Assembly: GCA_029558715.1 (NCBI GenBank)
Contig: JAKQEA010000158.1
Span: 1-51,161 of the forward strand
Reading direction: 5' to 3'
Length of the DNA: 51,161 nucleotides
Source of the DNA: Bacteroidota bacterium
GTDB taxonomy: Bacteria > Bacteroidota > Bacteroidia > Chitinophagales > Chitinophagaceae
Shown here: positions 28,501 through 36,595 of the stretch, piece after piece
Layout of the letters: each line of letters opens with the position of its first letter
Position numbering within the stretch: position 1 is the stretch's first letter
Made by a program: the position numbers and the translations under genes
Notes under the pieces: generated by a model
What the model was told of the DNA's origin: nothing
Database searches by the model: none
Seen by the model: the letters and a program-made list of their open reading frames with translations, nothing else

Positions 28501-29346
28501 CTCTTCTTTTTCTTTTTGCGGAATCAGCACCGGTCTTGTTGGTGCTGCTACCGGCGCAACTCTTTTGATACTTGTGTCCAATACCCTTAAGAAGGGTTTG
28601 CCATCTTTATAGGCAAACTCAAATTTTCCCTTCAGATCATCATCCAGCGAATAGCCATAGGCCTCCAGCAACTTATTTTTCTCTTTGTCCCAGTTACGTA
28701 TGCTGTCAAAATAGTTAGCGCCATGTGTATTCAGCAATTGCAACAACACTATCATCTTTGGCAGACACAGGGGATGATTTTCGTCTTCATAGTCGCAACT
28801 GGTATCAAAATTTTTTTCCTCGTTTTTGCGGATTATAACTTTATACGTTTGCCCGTTCAGCTTTACAGAAGCCTTTACTGTTTCATTTTCCGCATGTTCA
28901 ATAGTTGCCTTATTGGTTCGCAGGAAAGTTTCTGCATCTATCAATGTTTCAGGAGAGCACAAGAGCCGCAGCGTTTTCAGATCAATCATCTTCATTTTCG
29001 CTACTGTATGACGCTGGTCATATTTTACATTCTCGGCCTGCAGGTGGCCCCGGTCAATCATTTCCTGCAACTGAAACAATGCGGCAGCTTCATGACGGCA
29101 GATATCACCCAGGTTATACGGGCAACCACAGCGCAACGACGTTCCTTTGGGGTCTTTAAATTTTTGTATGTAAACTTTGTAATAAGTAGAGTAGCTGTCA
29201 TCCTTTACCCGGAACACTGCTGAACCAAACAGGTCATCGTATTCTACCAACTCCACAAAACCTATTGCATGGATTTTTTTTCCTCTGCGTATCACTTCAT
29301 CAGTTCCATGGGTATAAACGTACTTAATAAGGTGCGGTAAAGCCAA
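25585..29346 (-). CDS. SWIM zinc-finger SNF2-family helicase
   Basis: A 1253-aa cytosolic protein. A SWIM zinc-binding motif lies near residues 73-85 (CGCPYNLGDICRHE, CxC...CxH). A long middle region of unknown fold follows (about 150-780), then an SNF2 ATPase: Walker A ADDMGLGKTVQ (Lys823), motif II ILDESQAIKN, motif III SGTPLQNN, and the helicase C-terminal half with AGGVGLNLTAADYV and DRTHRIGQ. It belongs to the RapA/HepA-like bacterial SNF2 group and probably moves along DNA or nucleoprotein complexes. No methyltransferase, nuclease or other defence partner is adjacent, so a housekeeping role in transcription or repair is more likely. Confidence 0.92.
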   Translation of the reverse strand: MALPHLIKYVYTHGTDEVIRRGKKIHAIGFVELVEYDDLFGSAVFRVKDDSYSTYYKVYIQKFKDPKGTSLRCGCPYNLGDICRHEAAALFQLQEMIDRGHLQAENVKYDQRHTVAKMKMIDLKTLRLLCSPETLIDAETFLRTNKATIEHAENETVKASVKLNGQTYKVIIRKNEEKNFDTSCDYEDENHPLCLPKMIVLLQLLNTHGANYFDSIRNWDKEKNKLLEAYGYSLDDDLKGKFEFAYKDGKPFLRVLDTSIKRVAPVAAPTRPVLIPQKEKEEELPEVAAGTESNPSQRLGVVFNFNKKNYPRFTVDVVTGEPNESNDAFAGKVEKLDISRYVNTDELPEGDRELLTLLRKLQDAEINKYISRNSPFSGIWENIIHQEEDDLPEETKELMAEYLLPKLKKVFTESAGNPFIFLLPESKTFKTNNLEPLQLQAEDAKPHFIIKKNSHYTVQCRVKAGSLEFDLGDNEAASPLFFLYNNQAYLWKSNEVIHLVEKFLPGGKMTVPADEWNDYLNKFIMPLAKEHKVDFDKSLVQETKDGNPEVKLFLMEKGEYLVFQPSFSYKGYETKAKDRDEVIVPQGDKVLVVHRNREKENEFIQKLQNLHSNFVYNEDSATLALKGTDVLKNNWFFLFVDAMKEHKTPVFGFEALKNFRFNTAKPQTKIFISSNTDWFDAKVDILFGDQRVTVAEVKRALANKQQFVHLNDGTLGILPEEWLKKYSLLFRVGEGKTDSLKLSRYHLSVVDELYETRDEEELVVQLEEKYEKLREFNKIKEIEPSYNLKMILRPYQVAGYQWLNYLKDIKWGGILADDMGLGKTVQALSFIEYFKNEQGKLKALVVCPTTLIYNWENEIKKFTPKLTYRIHHGAMRTRVKEELTDHEVTITTYGTLRSDIKLLMSVDFDYVILDESQAIKNPSSKVTKAACLLNAKHRLCMSGTPLQNNTFDIFAQMNFLNPGMLGTMEFFRQEFAIPIDKFGEQDRKDHLRKILYPFILRRTKEQVAKDLPEKQEMILFCEMEDEQRSIYDAYRNDFRNQILGTIETQGIQKSQLTILQGLMKLRQICDSPAILNEQEKFENHSIKLEELARELSEDMGNHKALIFSQFLGMLALIRAKLEELGIKYEYFDGSTSAPDREKAIQSFQNNEEVRVFLISLKAGGVGLNLTAADYVYIVDPWWNPAVEQQAIDRTHRIGQTKNIFAYRMICKDTIEDKILQLQEKKRALAKDIISDDASFVKTLTREDVEYLFS

Positions 29347-29365
29347 GCGATGTAAGATTTTAGAT

Positions 29366-29382
29366 GTACGAGGTACGAAGTA
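29366..29382. repeat. Short GTACGA tandem word repeat
   Basis: GTACGAG-GTACGAA-GTA is a heptamer repeated upstream of the SNF2 gene and preceded by similar words (GATGTAAGAT, TAGATGTACG). Intergenic arrays of such words are frequent in some Bacteroidota. The rest of 29347-29597 shows no gene or clear promoter. Confidence 0.35.
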
Positions 29383-29597
29383 TTTTCTCCGACCTTCAAA
29401 AAAGGTTAATCGGCAAATGTAAAAGAATGTGCAGCGGATTTCCTCGCAAAATGCGATAAATAAAAAATATTTTTACTTCAGGATATGTGCGGAAAAAATG
29501 AAGTACCTTACAAGATTTTTCTCCTCAACCCTATCCTTAGGAAAAGATGCTACATACGACTTTATTGATTTGAAAACTAAATCTTTCTGGCAGCTAT

Positions 29598-30323
29598 TTA
29601 TTTTGCAACCAGTTTCCCATTGCTGTACACCGGAAGCACATTAGCCACATCAGGAGTCAAACAGAATTTGATATCCTCTATTAACCCGAATCGTTCTACC
29701 AGGCGATGATAGTGAGTAAGCCTGGGCGCAAACTCAAGTAATTTGTTCTTGTGTTTTATATACATTGTTTCTGCCATCAGCGAACTGTCGCAATGAATAG
29801 TAAATTCTTTTGTAAGACGATTTATCACTGCGCCTGCAAATAAAGTGTCCTCGAGGTTAAAGCGGTCTTTCCAGCCGGCACAACCAAGTACTACATTTTT
29901 TTTCTCTGCTGACAAAAAATCGCAGACGGCAGACAGATTGGGAAAAGAGCCCGAAATGATTGTATCGGCATTGTTGTCCAAAGCCATTTGCAGGAGTCTT
30001 GTTCCATTGGTAGTGGTAAGTACCAGTGTTTTATTTTCAATGAACTCCCTGGTATATTCAAGTGGGGAGTTGCCATGCTGTAATCCTTCAGCGATCATAC
30101 CATCTCTTTCACCCGCCGCTATGCCGTCAATATTTTTACTTATCTCTATGGCTTTGGGAACGGAATCAACGGGTATCACACATTTGGCGCCATTATACAG
30201 GGCGGAGGCAATAGTGGAGGTGGCACGAAACACATCAATAATAACAACGACACTGTTGCTGAGATCATATAAATGTAATAAGGCCGGGGATATGGATGTA
30301 TGAAGGGTGGGCTTGTTGCTCAT
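29598..30323 (-). CDS. comB: 2-phosphosulfolactate phosphatase family protein (ComB-like)
   Basis: A 241-aa protein with the ComB signature segments in order: VVVIIDVFRATSTIASAL, AAGERDG, LVLTTTNGTRLL and LGCAGWKDRFNLEDTLFAGA. In methanogens ComB removes phosphate from 2-phosphosulfolactate in coenzyme M synthesis; bacterial members give sulfolactate or act on a related phosphate. No comA or comC is nearby, so the substrate here is uncertain. A TATTTTTG box precedes the gene and the ATG at 30323 fits it. Confidence 0.88.
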   Translation of the reverse strand: MSNKPTLHTSISPALLHLYDLSNSVVVIIDVFRATSTIASALYNGAKCVIPVDSVPKAIEISKNIDGIAAGERDGMIAEGLQHGNSPLEYTREFIENKTLVLTTTNGTRLLQMALDNNADTIISGSFPNLSAVCDFLSAEKKNVVLGCAGWKDRFNLEDTLFAGAVINRLTKEFTIHCDSSLMAETMYIKHKNKLLEFAPRLTHYHRLVERFGLIEDIKFCLTPDVANVLPVYSNGKLVAK

Positions 30324-30333
30324 AATAGAGTTA

Positions 30334-30341
30334 CAAAAATA
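30334..30341 (-). promoter_or_regulatory. TATTTTTG -7 box for the comB-like gene
   Basis: TATTTTTG matches TAnnTTTG exactly and ends 10 nt before the ATG at 30323, which predicts a very short leader. Confidence 0.45.
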
Positions 30342-30368
30342 AGAAACAGCTGTTTACGTTGGCCTGAA

Positions 30369-30845
30369 TTACTTTATCAGCAATTTCTTCCATCTTTCAC
30401 TTTCTGCAAACTCCTTAATCGTCTTATTACGCTGTTCCAGCAACCGTTTCATGTATTTGGTAAGGTATAATGAATTAAACCATTCGCCGAATATACCATA
30501 GGGTATTTCAAAATGTAAAAGGTCGATCAGGATAGTACCGTTATCGCATGGCTTGAAATAATGTTCATGTTTCATCATTTTAAAATCACCCTGTACCTGC
30601 TCATCAATAAACATCTCGCCTTTTTTCATTTCTGTTATTTTTACCCGGAGCAATCTTTCTTTAAAAAAGTGCTTTGCCTTCCATGTTACGGTATCTTCTT
30701 TTTCAATAAGCCCGAACCGGGTGCCGGCCACTGCTTCTTCCTTATGTGCGGCCATTGATTCTTTGTGAAGTCCGACATGGCGGCTCAGGTCAAAAACCAC
30801 CTGTGCCGGTGCGGCAATAAAAGTGGTAAGATGAATAGTTGGCAT
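30369..30845 (-). CDS. SRPBCC-fold ligand-binding protein
   Basis: A 158-aa cytosolic protein without a signal peptide. The opening IHLTTFIAAPAQVVFDLSR, the central WKAKHFFKERLLRVKITEM and the late LIDLLHFEIPYG pattern are typical of START/polyketide-cyclase-like (SRPBCC) folds, often annotated as cell-division-inhibitor-like in Bacteroidota. These proteins bind hydrophobic ligands; no catalytic residues can be named. It is on the same strand as the comB-like gene, 45 nt upstream of it, but that gene has its own promoter box. Confidence 0.75.
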   Translation of the reverse strand: MPTIHLTTFIAAPAQVVFDLSRHVGLHKESMAAHKEEAVAGTRFGLIEKEDTVTWKAKHFFKERLLRVKITEMKKGEMFIDEQVQGDFKMMKHEHYFKPCDNGTILIDLLHFEIPYGIFGEWFNSLYLTKYMKRLLEQRNKTIKEFAESERWKKLLIK

Positions 30846-30909
30846 CGTTTACAAATTTGAAATATAACGCCCATTTATTGCAAAAATCCGACCACAGCAA
30901 TGTCTTTTA

Positions 30910-32022
30910 TCAGGAAAACGGGATCTTCGCTACTTTGGCCTGCAGGAGTTTATCCCGCACTTTGATGTAAATGTTCGTATCGATAGCAGCATACGCAGTT
31001 CGTACATATCCCATACCTATGGCTTTGCCCAAACTGGGAGATTGTGTGCCAGACGTAACCACCCCTATTGTTTCTCCCGAATAGTCCTTTATTTCATAGC
31101 CATGACGGGGAATACCTTTTTCGATCATTTCAAAACCCACCAGCTTACGGGCCACCCCTTCTGCTTTTTGCTGTGCAAATATTTCCTTTGATGTAAATTC
31201 TTTGGTGAACTTGGTGATCCAGCCCAATCCTGCTTCCATTGGTGAAGTGGTATCGCCAATGTCATTTCCATATAAACAGAAACCCATTTCCAGGCGGAGT
31301 GTGTCTCTTGCGCCAAGACCAATAGGTTTTAATCCCTGTGGGCTGCCTTCGGCGAAGATCGAATCCCAAATCTTATCAGCCGCTCTGTCTTTGTCTTCAA
31401 AATATATTTCTACCCCGCCTGCACCGGTATAACCGGTTGCACTTACCAACACATTTTCGACACCAGCAAATGTTCCTTTAGTAAAAGTGTAATACTTAAG
31501 ATTCAAAATATCCATCTCTGTTAAAGGCTGCAGAATTTTGGTAGCATTGGGACCCTGTATTGCCAGCAAGCATGTTTTATCAGAAATATTGTGCATCTCC
31601 ACCTTGTTTGTATTATGCTTTACAATCCAGTTCCAGTCTTTTTCAATATTAGACGCATTTACCACCAGCATATATACTCCTGCCTGCCCGGCAGGCGGGT
31701 TATTTTCTTCGATGCAATACACTAATAAATCATCGACAATTCCACCGTCTTCATTTGGGAGGCAGCTATATTGCGCCTGCCCTTTCTTAAGTTTTGACGC
31801 ATCATTACTTGTAACCCGCTGAATGAGGTCCAGTGCCTTTTCCCCCTTCAGTATAAATTCACCCATATGGCTTACATCAAATACTCCTGCGTTTTTTCGT
31901 ACCGCTACATGTTCATCATTGATGCCTGTATAGGAGATGGGCATATTATACCCGGCAAACGGGGCCATTTTGGCGCCCAGTGCAATATGTTTATTTGTAA
32001 AAGGAGTATTTTTTATTGTCAT
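30910..32022 (-). CDS. gcvT: Glycine cleavage system T protein (aminomethyltransferase)
   Basis: A 370-aa enzyme that transfers the methylene group from the lipoylated H protein to tetrahydrofolate and releases ammonia. Recognisable segments include [45 protein letters not shown] and [11 protein letters not shown]. The start at 32022 ([12 protein letters not shown]) is chosen over an ATG 17 codons upstream because a TACCTTTG box lies between them. An extra PPAGQAG interrupts the strand between VYCIEENN and [10 protein letters not shown]; it is encoded by a palindromic sequence and is probably an insertion. The other gcv genes are not in the window. Confidence 0.94.
   Translation of the reverse strand: MTIKNTPFTNKHIALGAKMAPFAGYNMPISYTGINDEHVAVRKNAGVFDVSHMGEFILKGEKALDLIQRVTSNDASKLKKGQAQYSCLPNEDGGIVDDLLVYCIEENNPPAGQAGVYMLVVNASNIEKDWNWIVKHNTNKVEMHNISDKTCLLAIQGPNATKILQPLTEMDILNLKYYTFTKGTFAGVENVLVSATGYTGAGGVEIYFEDKDRAADKIWDSIFAEGSPQGLKPIGLGARDTLRLEMGFCLYGNDIGDTTSPMEAGLGWITKFTKEFTSKEIFAQQKAEGVARKLVGFEMIEKGIPRHGYEIKDYSGETIGVVTSGTQSPSLGKAIGMGYVRTAYAAIDTNIYIKVRDKLLQAKVAKIPFS
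31679..31699. repeat. In-frame palindromic insertion inside gcvT
   Basis: GCCTGCC-C-GGCAGGC is a perfect 7-bp inverted repeat around one base (31682-31696), inside a GC-rich 21-bp segment that encodes PPAGQAG. Flanking sequence joins to a normal GcvT reading without it. The length is a multiple of three, so the frame is kept. Confidence 0.6.
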
Positions 32023-32044
32023 ACAGCATTTTTTATAAAGTGAG

Positions 32045-32052
32045 CAAAGGTA
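32045..32052 (-). promoter_or_regulatory. TACCTTTG -7 box for gcvT
   Basis: TACCTTTG matches TAnnTTTG and ends 22 nt before the ATG at 32022, which sets the start codon. No good -33 element is seen. Confidence 0.5.
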
Positions 32053-32077
32053 AGTGAATATGCTAAAGTTCATAAAT

Positions 32078-32153
32078 CAGAAAGACTCCTTGGGGGAGCC
32101 TTTCTGAGATCCTGGCTTCAACAGGACCACCAACTATCCCGTTGACGGCGGGA
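32078..32153. repeat. Cluster of three hairpins between the PspC gene and gcvT
   Basis: Within 76 bp are a 12-bp stem (CAGAAAGACTCC / GGAGCCTTTCTG, one G-T pair, 32078-32106) and two small hairpins with 5-bp stems and 7-nt loops: TCCTG-N7-CAGGA at 32110-32126 and TCCCG-N7-CGGGA at 32137-32153, spaced 27 bp apart. The word CTTCAAC occurs at 32116-32122 and again at 32154-32160. The first hairpin could end the PspC transcript; the whole may be a mobile repeat or a structured RNA. Confidence 0.5.
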
Positions 32154-32171
32154 CTTCAACCTCGATTAATA

Positions 32172-34400
32172 TTATAATACCAATGATGATACAGGGGAAG
32201 GTATTCCGGCAAATGAACCTTCAATACCAGTACTGTTCTTTTTTATTTTTATACTTACCGGCTTCGTGGCTTCTTGCTTTTCCTCTAATTCTTTTATTCT
32301 TTTTTCACTTTCCTTTTTTTTACGCTTCTCTTCTTCCAGTGCTTTTTGGATATCCTCTCCCAGTTGTCCTGCTTTTATACTACTGTCATTTGACTGATAC
32401 CGATAGTCGTTGTTATTACTCCGGTTTTCGATCAGGTCCTTGCCATCATCCCCTTTCAGCCTGCCATCTATGCCCATTGTATAGTCAACCCCGGTCCGGT
32501 ATTCAAAAGAGTAATCATCATCTACTTGTATATCCACTATCCGGCCTTTATTGTATTTCCTCTTTATTTTGAATTTTACCGGGTTCAGTTTTTCCCTTAC
32601 CGATTCATCAAACCTGATCTTTTTCCCCACCGGAACCTGTATGGCTATTTCCACCTGTTGCCCGCGGAATTTACTCTCCTTATCAATGGTATAGCCGCTC
32701 GCAAGGTCCAGTACACTATCTCTTGATAAGGCGCTGTATTGAATACTGGCAGCTCTTGTTTTAGCCTCTTCTTCTGTACGACCATAGCTGTATCTTTTTA
32801 ATGTAACATGGTACAGGGAATCCTGGCTGGCTTCAATATTAAATTTGACCGTAGATAGTTTCATTGTATCAGAAGAAATATCCCATCCTTCTGCATCATC
32901 ATTCATCCATCCAAAACCACCCGTATATTCCAGTGCCGGTTGTGACACGGCAACAATCATTTTTCCTTTTGCCGGCTGATCCATAGCAATACTTTCATCT
33001 CTATGCTCATATTCACGAAAATCTTTGGAGATACTGCTGGCAAGTAAAATAACAGAGATCCAGCCAATGGTCCACAAGGCGCCAAAGGTCCACCCCAGGT
33101 AATTGCTGGTAGAACGGGCACGGATAATACGCCTGACTACCCAAACAATAAACCCAACCAGTGGCACTACCAGGAAAAATATTAATGTACCCCATGCATA
33201 TATCTGCTGCCATTTGCTTGTCCACAGGAAATTATTTACAGGCCACCATTGTACGCCACCGAAAATCAGTGCAATCACTGTAACAAATAATGCAAAGGCA
33301 ATCGTACCCGCAATAAATAAAAAGAATACCTTAAACAATACACCAATTGCATGACCTATACCGGTACCACTTCGCCGGGCCGTTTCACTTATTTCCGTTG
33401 CAAATGCTTTTCCGCGGGTGGAAGAGAACTCCCTGGCTTTGGTAGAAAAATTTTGTGATGTTTCCTTTACTTCTTCACTCCAGCCCTTTACCTTGTCTTT
33501 CATACTATCTACGCCTTCTTTTACATTCTGGCGGATAGTATTCACGTCTACTTTCTCTCCCCTCATCTCCATTTTTTGATAGGTAGTATTTGCTTCAGGC
33601 AATACAATCCAGAGAATGATATAGATAAGAATAAATGTCCCGGTGATAGAACTAAATCCTATGTTCCAGAAAAGATCAAAATCATAATGCCAGCGAAACC
33701 CGTTTATGGAATTAAAAAGAATACTTAATATAAGCGGGGCGGCGAAAATAATTCTGATAGTAGAAGAGCTTTTTCCGAAATAGGCAGCCAATCCGCCGGC
33801 AACGCCACCGATAACTTTGTCTTCCGGATTTCTGAATAATCTCTTGCCACCATATTCTTCCAGGTCTTTGGGTGGCAATACAATCCACATAATAATATAT
33901 GCGAGAAATCCTAATCCAAAACCACCAAATGTGATAATGGCAAACAGGATGCGGACAATAGCAGGATCAACATTCATATAAGCCGCAATACCACTACACA
34001 CACCCCCGATAAATTTATCACTGGTATCACGATAAAGGCGGCCTCTTGACTTTTTCTCTTTCTCTGTATGGGTGCTGTTTTGCTGTTGTTGTTGATGTGG
34101 TTGACCTTGCAATGGAATTTCTCCTGCTTCGGCTGCTTCAGCCTCAAAATCTTCAGGCCTTCCCATCGATGTGGCAATCTCATCCACATCAGCATCCGTG
34201 ATACAGCTGGCTCCCTTACGTACTTTTTCACTCATCAATTCTGCAATACGGCTCTCGATGTCATTGATAATTTCATCACGGCTTTCTTCATTGGCAAAAT
34301 AGCGCCGAAGGCTTTCAATATAAGCCTGCAGGTTTTCGTAGGCCGCATCTTCAATTGGTATTACCCGGCCACTCAGGTTTATGTTAATAATCTTTTTCAT
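32172..34400 (-). CDS. PspC-domain multi-spanning membrane protein
   Basis: A 742-aa protein. A soluble N-terminal part (about residues 1-115, MKKIININLSGRVIPIEDAA, with SIESRIAELM-like helices) is followed by two PspC domains in tandem (about 125-180 and 185-275), with DKFIGGVCSGIAAYM and DKVIGGVAGGLAAYF as the repeated openings. Further helices lie at about 365-385, 405-425 and 437-457, then a beta-rich C-terminal domain and a Lys/Glu coiled coil (EEEKRKKKESEKRIKELEEK). PspC proteins take part in envelope stress responses. It is 48 nt downstream of a PadR regulator, a common Bacteroidota pair. Confidence 0.87.
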   Translation of the reverse strand: MKKIININLSGRVIPIEDAAYENLQAYIESLRRYFANEESRDEIINDIESRIAELMSEKVRKGASCITDADVDEIATSMGRPEDFEAEAAEAGEIPLQGQPHQQQQQNSTHTEKEKKSRGRLYRDTSDKFIGGVCSGIAAYMNVDPAIVRILFAIITFGGFGLGFLAYIIMWIVLPPKDLEEYGGKRLFRNPEDKVIGGVAGGLAAYFGKSSSTIRIIFAAPLILSILFNSINGFRWHYDFDLFWNIGFSSITGTFILIYIILWIVLPEANTTYQKMEMRGEKVDVNTIRQNVKEGVDSMKDKVKGWSEEVKETSQNFSTKAREFSSTRGKAFATEISETARRSGTGIGHAIGVLFKVFFLFIAGTIAFALFVTVIALIFGGVQWWPVNNFLWTSKWQQIYAWGTLIFFLVVPLVGFIVWVVRRIIRARSTSNYLGWTFGALWTIGWISVILLASSISKDFREYEHRDESIAMDQPAKGKMIVAVSQPALEYTGGFGWMNDDAEGWDISSDTMKLSTVKFNIEASQDSLYHVTLKRYSYGRTEEEAKTRAASIQYSALSRDSVLDLASGYTIDKESKFRGQQVEIAIQVPVGKKIRFDESVREKLNPVKFKIKRKYNKGRIVDIQVDDDYSFEYRTGVDYTMGIDGRLKGDDGKDLIENRSNNNDYRYQSNDSSIKAGQLGEDIQKALEEEKRKKKESEKRIKELEEKQEATKPVSIKIKKNSTGIEGSFAGIPSPVSSLVL

Positions 34401-34448
34401 CGTATTACATTTTTGGTTGAAGCCTCGCTCACGGCGAGATAAATTGGT

Positions 34449-34802
34449 TTATTGGTTGGTTAAAGGTTCATCCTGTTTTTTACTGGTGAGAGCATTTACC
34501 CCGTTAGATAATTCGTCCCAGGTTTGCTCCAGTTCTCCATAAAAGCTTTCACCCTTCTCTGTAAGTGAAAAATATTTACGGGGAGGGCCCGAATTGCTTT
34601 CCACCCAGCGATATGTCAGCATGTTTGCGTTCTTTAACCGGGTAAGTAAAGGGTAAAGAGTTCCTTCCAGGATTTGCAGGTTGGCGGCCCGCATCTCTTC
34701 AACAATATCACTCGGGTAAGCCTCGCCTCTGCGGATAATGGAAAGGATACAGAACTCCAGTATTCCTTTTCTCATCTGGCTCTGTGTATTTTCAATATTC
34801 AT
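34449..34802 (-). CDS. PadR-family transcriptional regulator
   Basis: A 117-aa winged-helix protein of standard PadR length. ILSIIRRGEAYPSDIVEEM, EGTLYPLLTRLKNANML and SGPPRKYFSLTEKGE are the family's helix-turn-helix and wing segments. It is encoded just upstream of the PspC-domain gene on the same strand and probably controls its own operon in response to an envelope or small-molecule cue. Confidence 0.92.
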   Translation of the reverse strand: MNIENTQSQMRKGILEFCILSIIRRGEAYPSDIVEEMRAANLQILEGTLYPLLTRLKNANMLTYRWVESNSGPPRKYFSLTEKGESFYGELEQTWDELSNGVNALTSKKQDEPLTNQ

Positions 34803-34849
34803 AAATCATCCTTTTTCTTATTAGGTAATTACTGGTTCTTATTAATCAG

Positions 34850-35311
34850 TTAATGATCATAACTCACTACTCTTGAAATTTTCCATTGCCCATTCTTTTT
34901 TTGCCATATATGAACGAATTTAAAGCTGCCACAATCCTGCTTCCCGTTTTCTGAATGACAAAATTTGTGTATGCCAATCTGTATAGCTCCATAACCCGGT
35001 ACAGGATATACTTCCAGGCTTTCTTTTATCAATTCTCTTCTTAATTGATTGTTCCCTTTTGAAACTTCCTTCATGAAGTTTACAGTATGATTATAATTGG
35101 TAAGACCTCCTTTATCATGAAAAAACTCCAGGTCTTCTGTAAATAATGATTTGAATACTTCTACATCTCGGTTGTTAAAAGCGGTGAATAATACACTATC
35201 CATTTTCGCAATCTCTGTGAACAAAGAGTCTTTTGCTGATTGTGCATTTAAGTGACAAAATGCTCCTGTCAGTATAAAAGTGAGTGCTAAATATTTCAGA
35301 AGTGGTTTCAT
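34850..35311 (-). CDS. Secreted NTF2-like protein (DUF4440/SnoaL type)
   Basis: A 153-aa exported protein. The start at 35311 gives the signal peptide MKPLLKYLALTFILTGAFCH; an in-frame ATG at 35365 lies upstream of the predicted promoter and is rejected. The mature part has the NTF2 fold pattern: MDSVLFTAFNNRDVEVFKSL, FFHDKGGLTNY, a middle beta section and a final FVHIWQKKNGQWKISRVVSY. The pocket ligand is unknown. A well-formed promoter and a dyad lie upstream. Confidence 0.82.
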   Translation of the reverse strand: MKPLLKYLALTFILTGAFCHLNAQSAKDSLFTEIAKMDSVLFTAFNNRDVEVFKSLFTEDLEFFHDKGGLTNYNHTVNFMKEVSKGNNQLRRELIKESLEVYPVPGYGAIQIGIHKFCHSENGKQDCGSFKFVHIWQKKNGQWKISRVVSYDH

Positions 35312-35331
35312 CCTTTTCCCGATTGTCAATA

Positions 35332-35362
35332 CAAATGTAAGGTGATATTTGGTACTATGCAA
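35332..35362 (-). promoter_or_regulatory. TTG-N20-TACATTTG promoter for the NTF2-like gene
   Basis: The -7 box TACATTTG (35332-35339) matches TAnnTTTG, and a TTG 20 bases upstream (35360-35362) fits the -33 position. The box ends 20 nt before the ATG at 35311. This is the most complete promoter in the window. Confidence 0.6.
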
Positions 35363-35374
35363 CACAAAGTACCA
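35350..35374. promoter_or_regulatory. Inverted repeat over the -33 region (possible operator)
   Basis: TGGTACT (35350-35356) and AGTACCA (35368-35374) form a perfect 7-bp dyad with an 11-nt centre that covers the -33 TTG of the NTF2-like gene, a position where a repressor or activator could bind. Confidence 0.45.
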
Positions 35375-35558
35375 TATTTTTTAGAGTAATAGTCACAGGC
35401 TATTAGCCAAAATCCCTTTAAATGATTGTTTATTAATAATTTAAATCAGTACTTTCACCTTCTTTTGAATCTCACTTCTACATGAGAGGTAATTTTAAAT
35501 GATGGGCGAATTATTAGACCAGAATTCGATTTTTACCGATTTTTAGATTCTGAATACT

Positions 35559-36584
35559 ATGAGAAACTCTTCATTTTTGGCTTTAGCTTTTACTTTTTTA
35601 TTCGTCTCTTGCTCAGATAAGTACCTCGCATACAGGACTAATTATCAGTTTAAAAGCCCTGACGGAAAACCAGATTATAGCAATTTAAATTATTGGGCAG
35701 CCCATCCCTGGAAATGGGACCCTTCCGATAGCGTTGTAAAGCCGCTTCGAAATGAACCAAAGGACTCAATGGTTGATGTTTTCTTTTTATACCCTACCAC
35801 TTTCACTAAAAAGAAAGATTCAAAACAATCAAACGCTTTTATCGATGATGAATACATAAATGCAAAAACAGATTATTCTTCGATACTATACCAGGCCAGT
35901 GTATTTAATCAGCAATGCAGGGTCTTTGCACCAAGATACAGGCAGGCGCATATTCAAAATTTTTTCTCTGCTGATTCAATAAAAGCACATGCTGCTTTTG
36001 AATTGGCATACGCTGATATCAGAACAGCTTTTGAATATTATCTCAAACAGTACAATAATGGACGCCCCATTATTGTAGCAGGGCATAGCCAGGGAGCATT
36101 AATGGCAGAGCGTCTTTTGAAAGAATACTTTGAAAACAAAACCCTGAAAAATAAATTGGTTGTTGCTTACATCATTGGCTGGCCGGTACCCGAAAGATAT
36201 TTTACATCACTGCAAGTCTGTACCGACTCACTACAAACAGGTTGTTTCTGTAGTTGGAGAACTTTTAAAAAGGGTTATACTCCTTCCTATGTAAAAAAAG
36301 ATACCAGCGGTGTTTATGTTACAAATCCGCTTAGCTGGACCACTGCTCCCGGGTTTGTATCAAGAAAGCTAAACAAGGGGAGTATTCTCAGAAATTTTAA
36401 TAAGATATATAAAAACACAACTGATGCCCAGATCGGCAATGGTGTATTGTATACCCGAAAACCAACATTCCCGTGGAGCTTTTTGTTTCTGAGCAAAAAC
36501 TATCATGTGGGAGATATTAATTTATATTACCTGAATATCAGGGAAAATGTGAAGCAACGGATCAGTCTTTTCTGGAAAAAATAA
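35559..36584 (+). CDS. DUF3089 family lipoprotein hydrolase
   Basis: A 341-aa protein with a short signal and a lipobox-like cysteine (LFVSC, about residue 18), so it is probably a lipoprotein. The alpha/beta-hydrolase nucleophile elbow is GHSQG with Ser177. YPTTF near the start of the mature domain and RVFAPRYRQAH are typical of DUF3089, a family related to lipases and esterases whose substrates are unknown. The gene is alone on this strand; the next gene is convergent, with stops 11 nt apart. Confidence 0.85.
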   Translation: MRNSSFLALAFTFLFVSCSDKYLAYRTNYQFKSPDGKPDYSNLNYWAAHPWKWDPSDSVVKPLRNEPKDSMVDVFFLYPTTFTKKKDSKQSNAFIDDEYINAKTDYSSILYQASVFNQQCRVFAPRYRQAHIQNFFSADSIKAHAAFELAYADIRTAFEYYLKQYNNGRPIIVAGHSQGALMAERLLKEYFENKTLKNKLVVAYIIGWPVPERYFTSLQVCTDSLQTGCFCSWRTFKKGYTPSYVKKDTSGVYVTNPLSWTTAPGFVSRKLNKGSILRNFNKIYKNTTDAQIGNGVLYTRKPTFPWSFLFLSKNYHVGDINLYYLNIRENVKQRISLFWKK

Positions 36585-36595
36585 GTTTAGTATTC

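Noticed and set aside
25585-29346. SNF2 helicase as part of a defence island
   Set aside because: No methyltransferase, nuclease, phospholipase D or other defence partner is adjacent; neighbours are metabolic genes.
29429-29644. 71-codon plus ORF between SNF2 and comB
   Set aside because: Half of it is antisense to the comB end and there is no promoter, terminator or recognisable motif.
32023-32171. Glycine riboswitch ahead of gcvT
   Set aside because: Hairpins are present but they lie upstream of the predicted transcript start and lack the tandem aptamer core.
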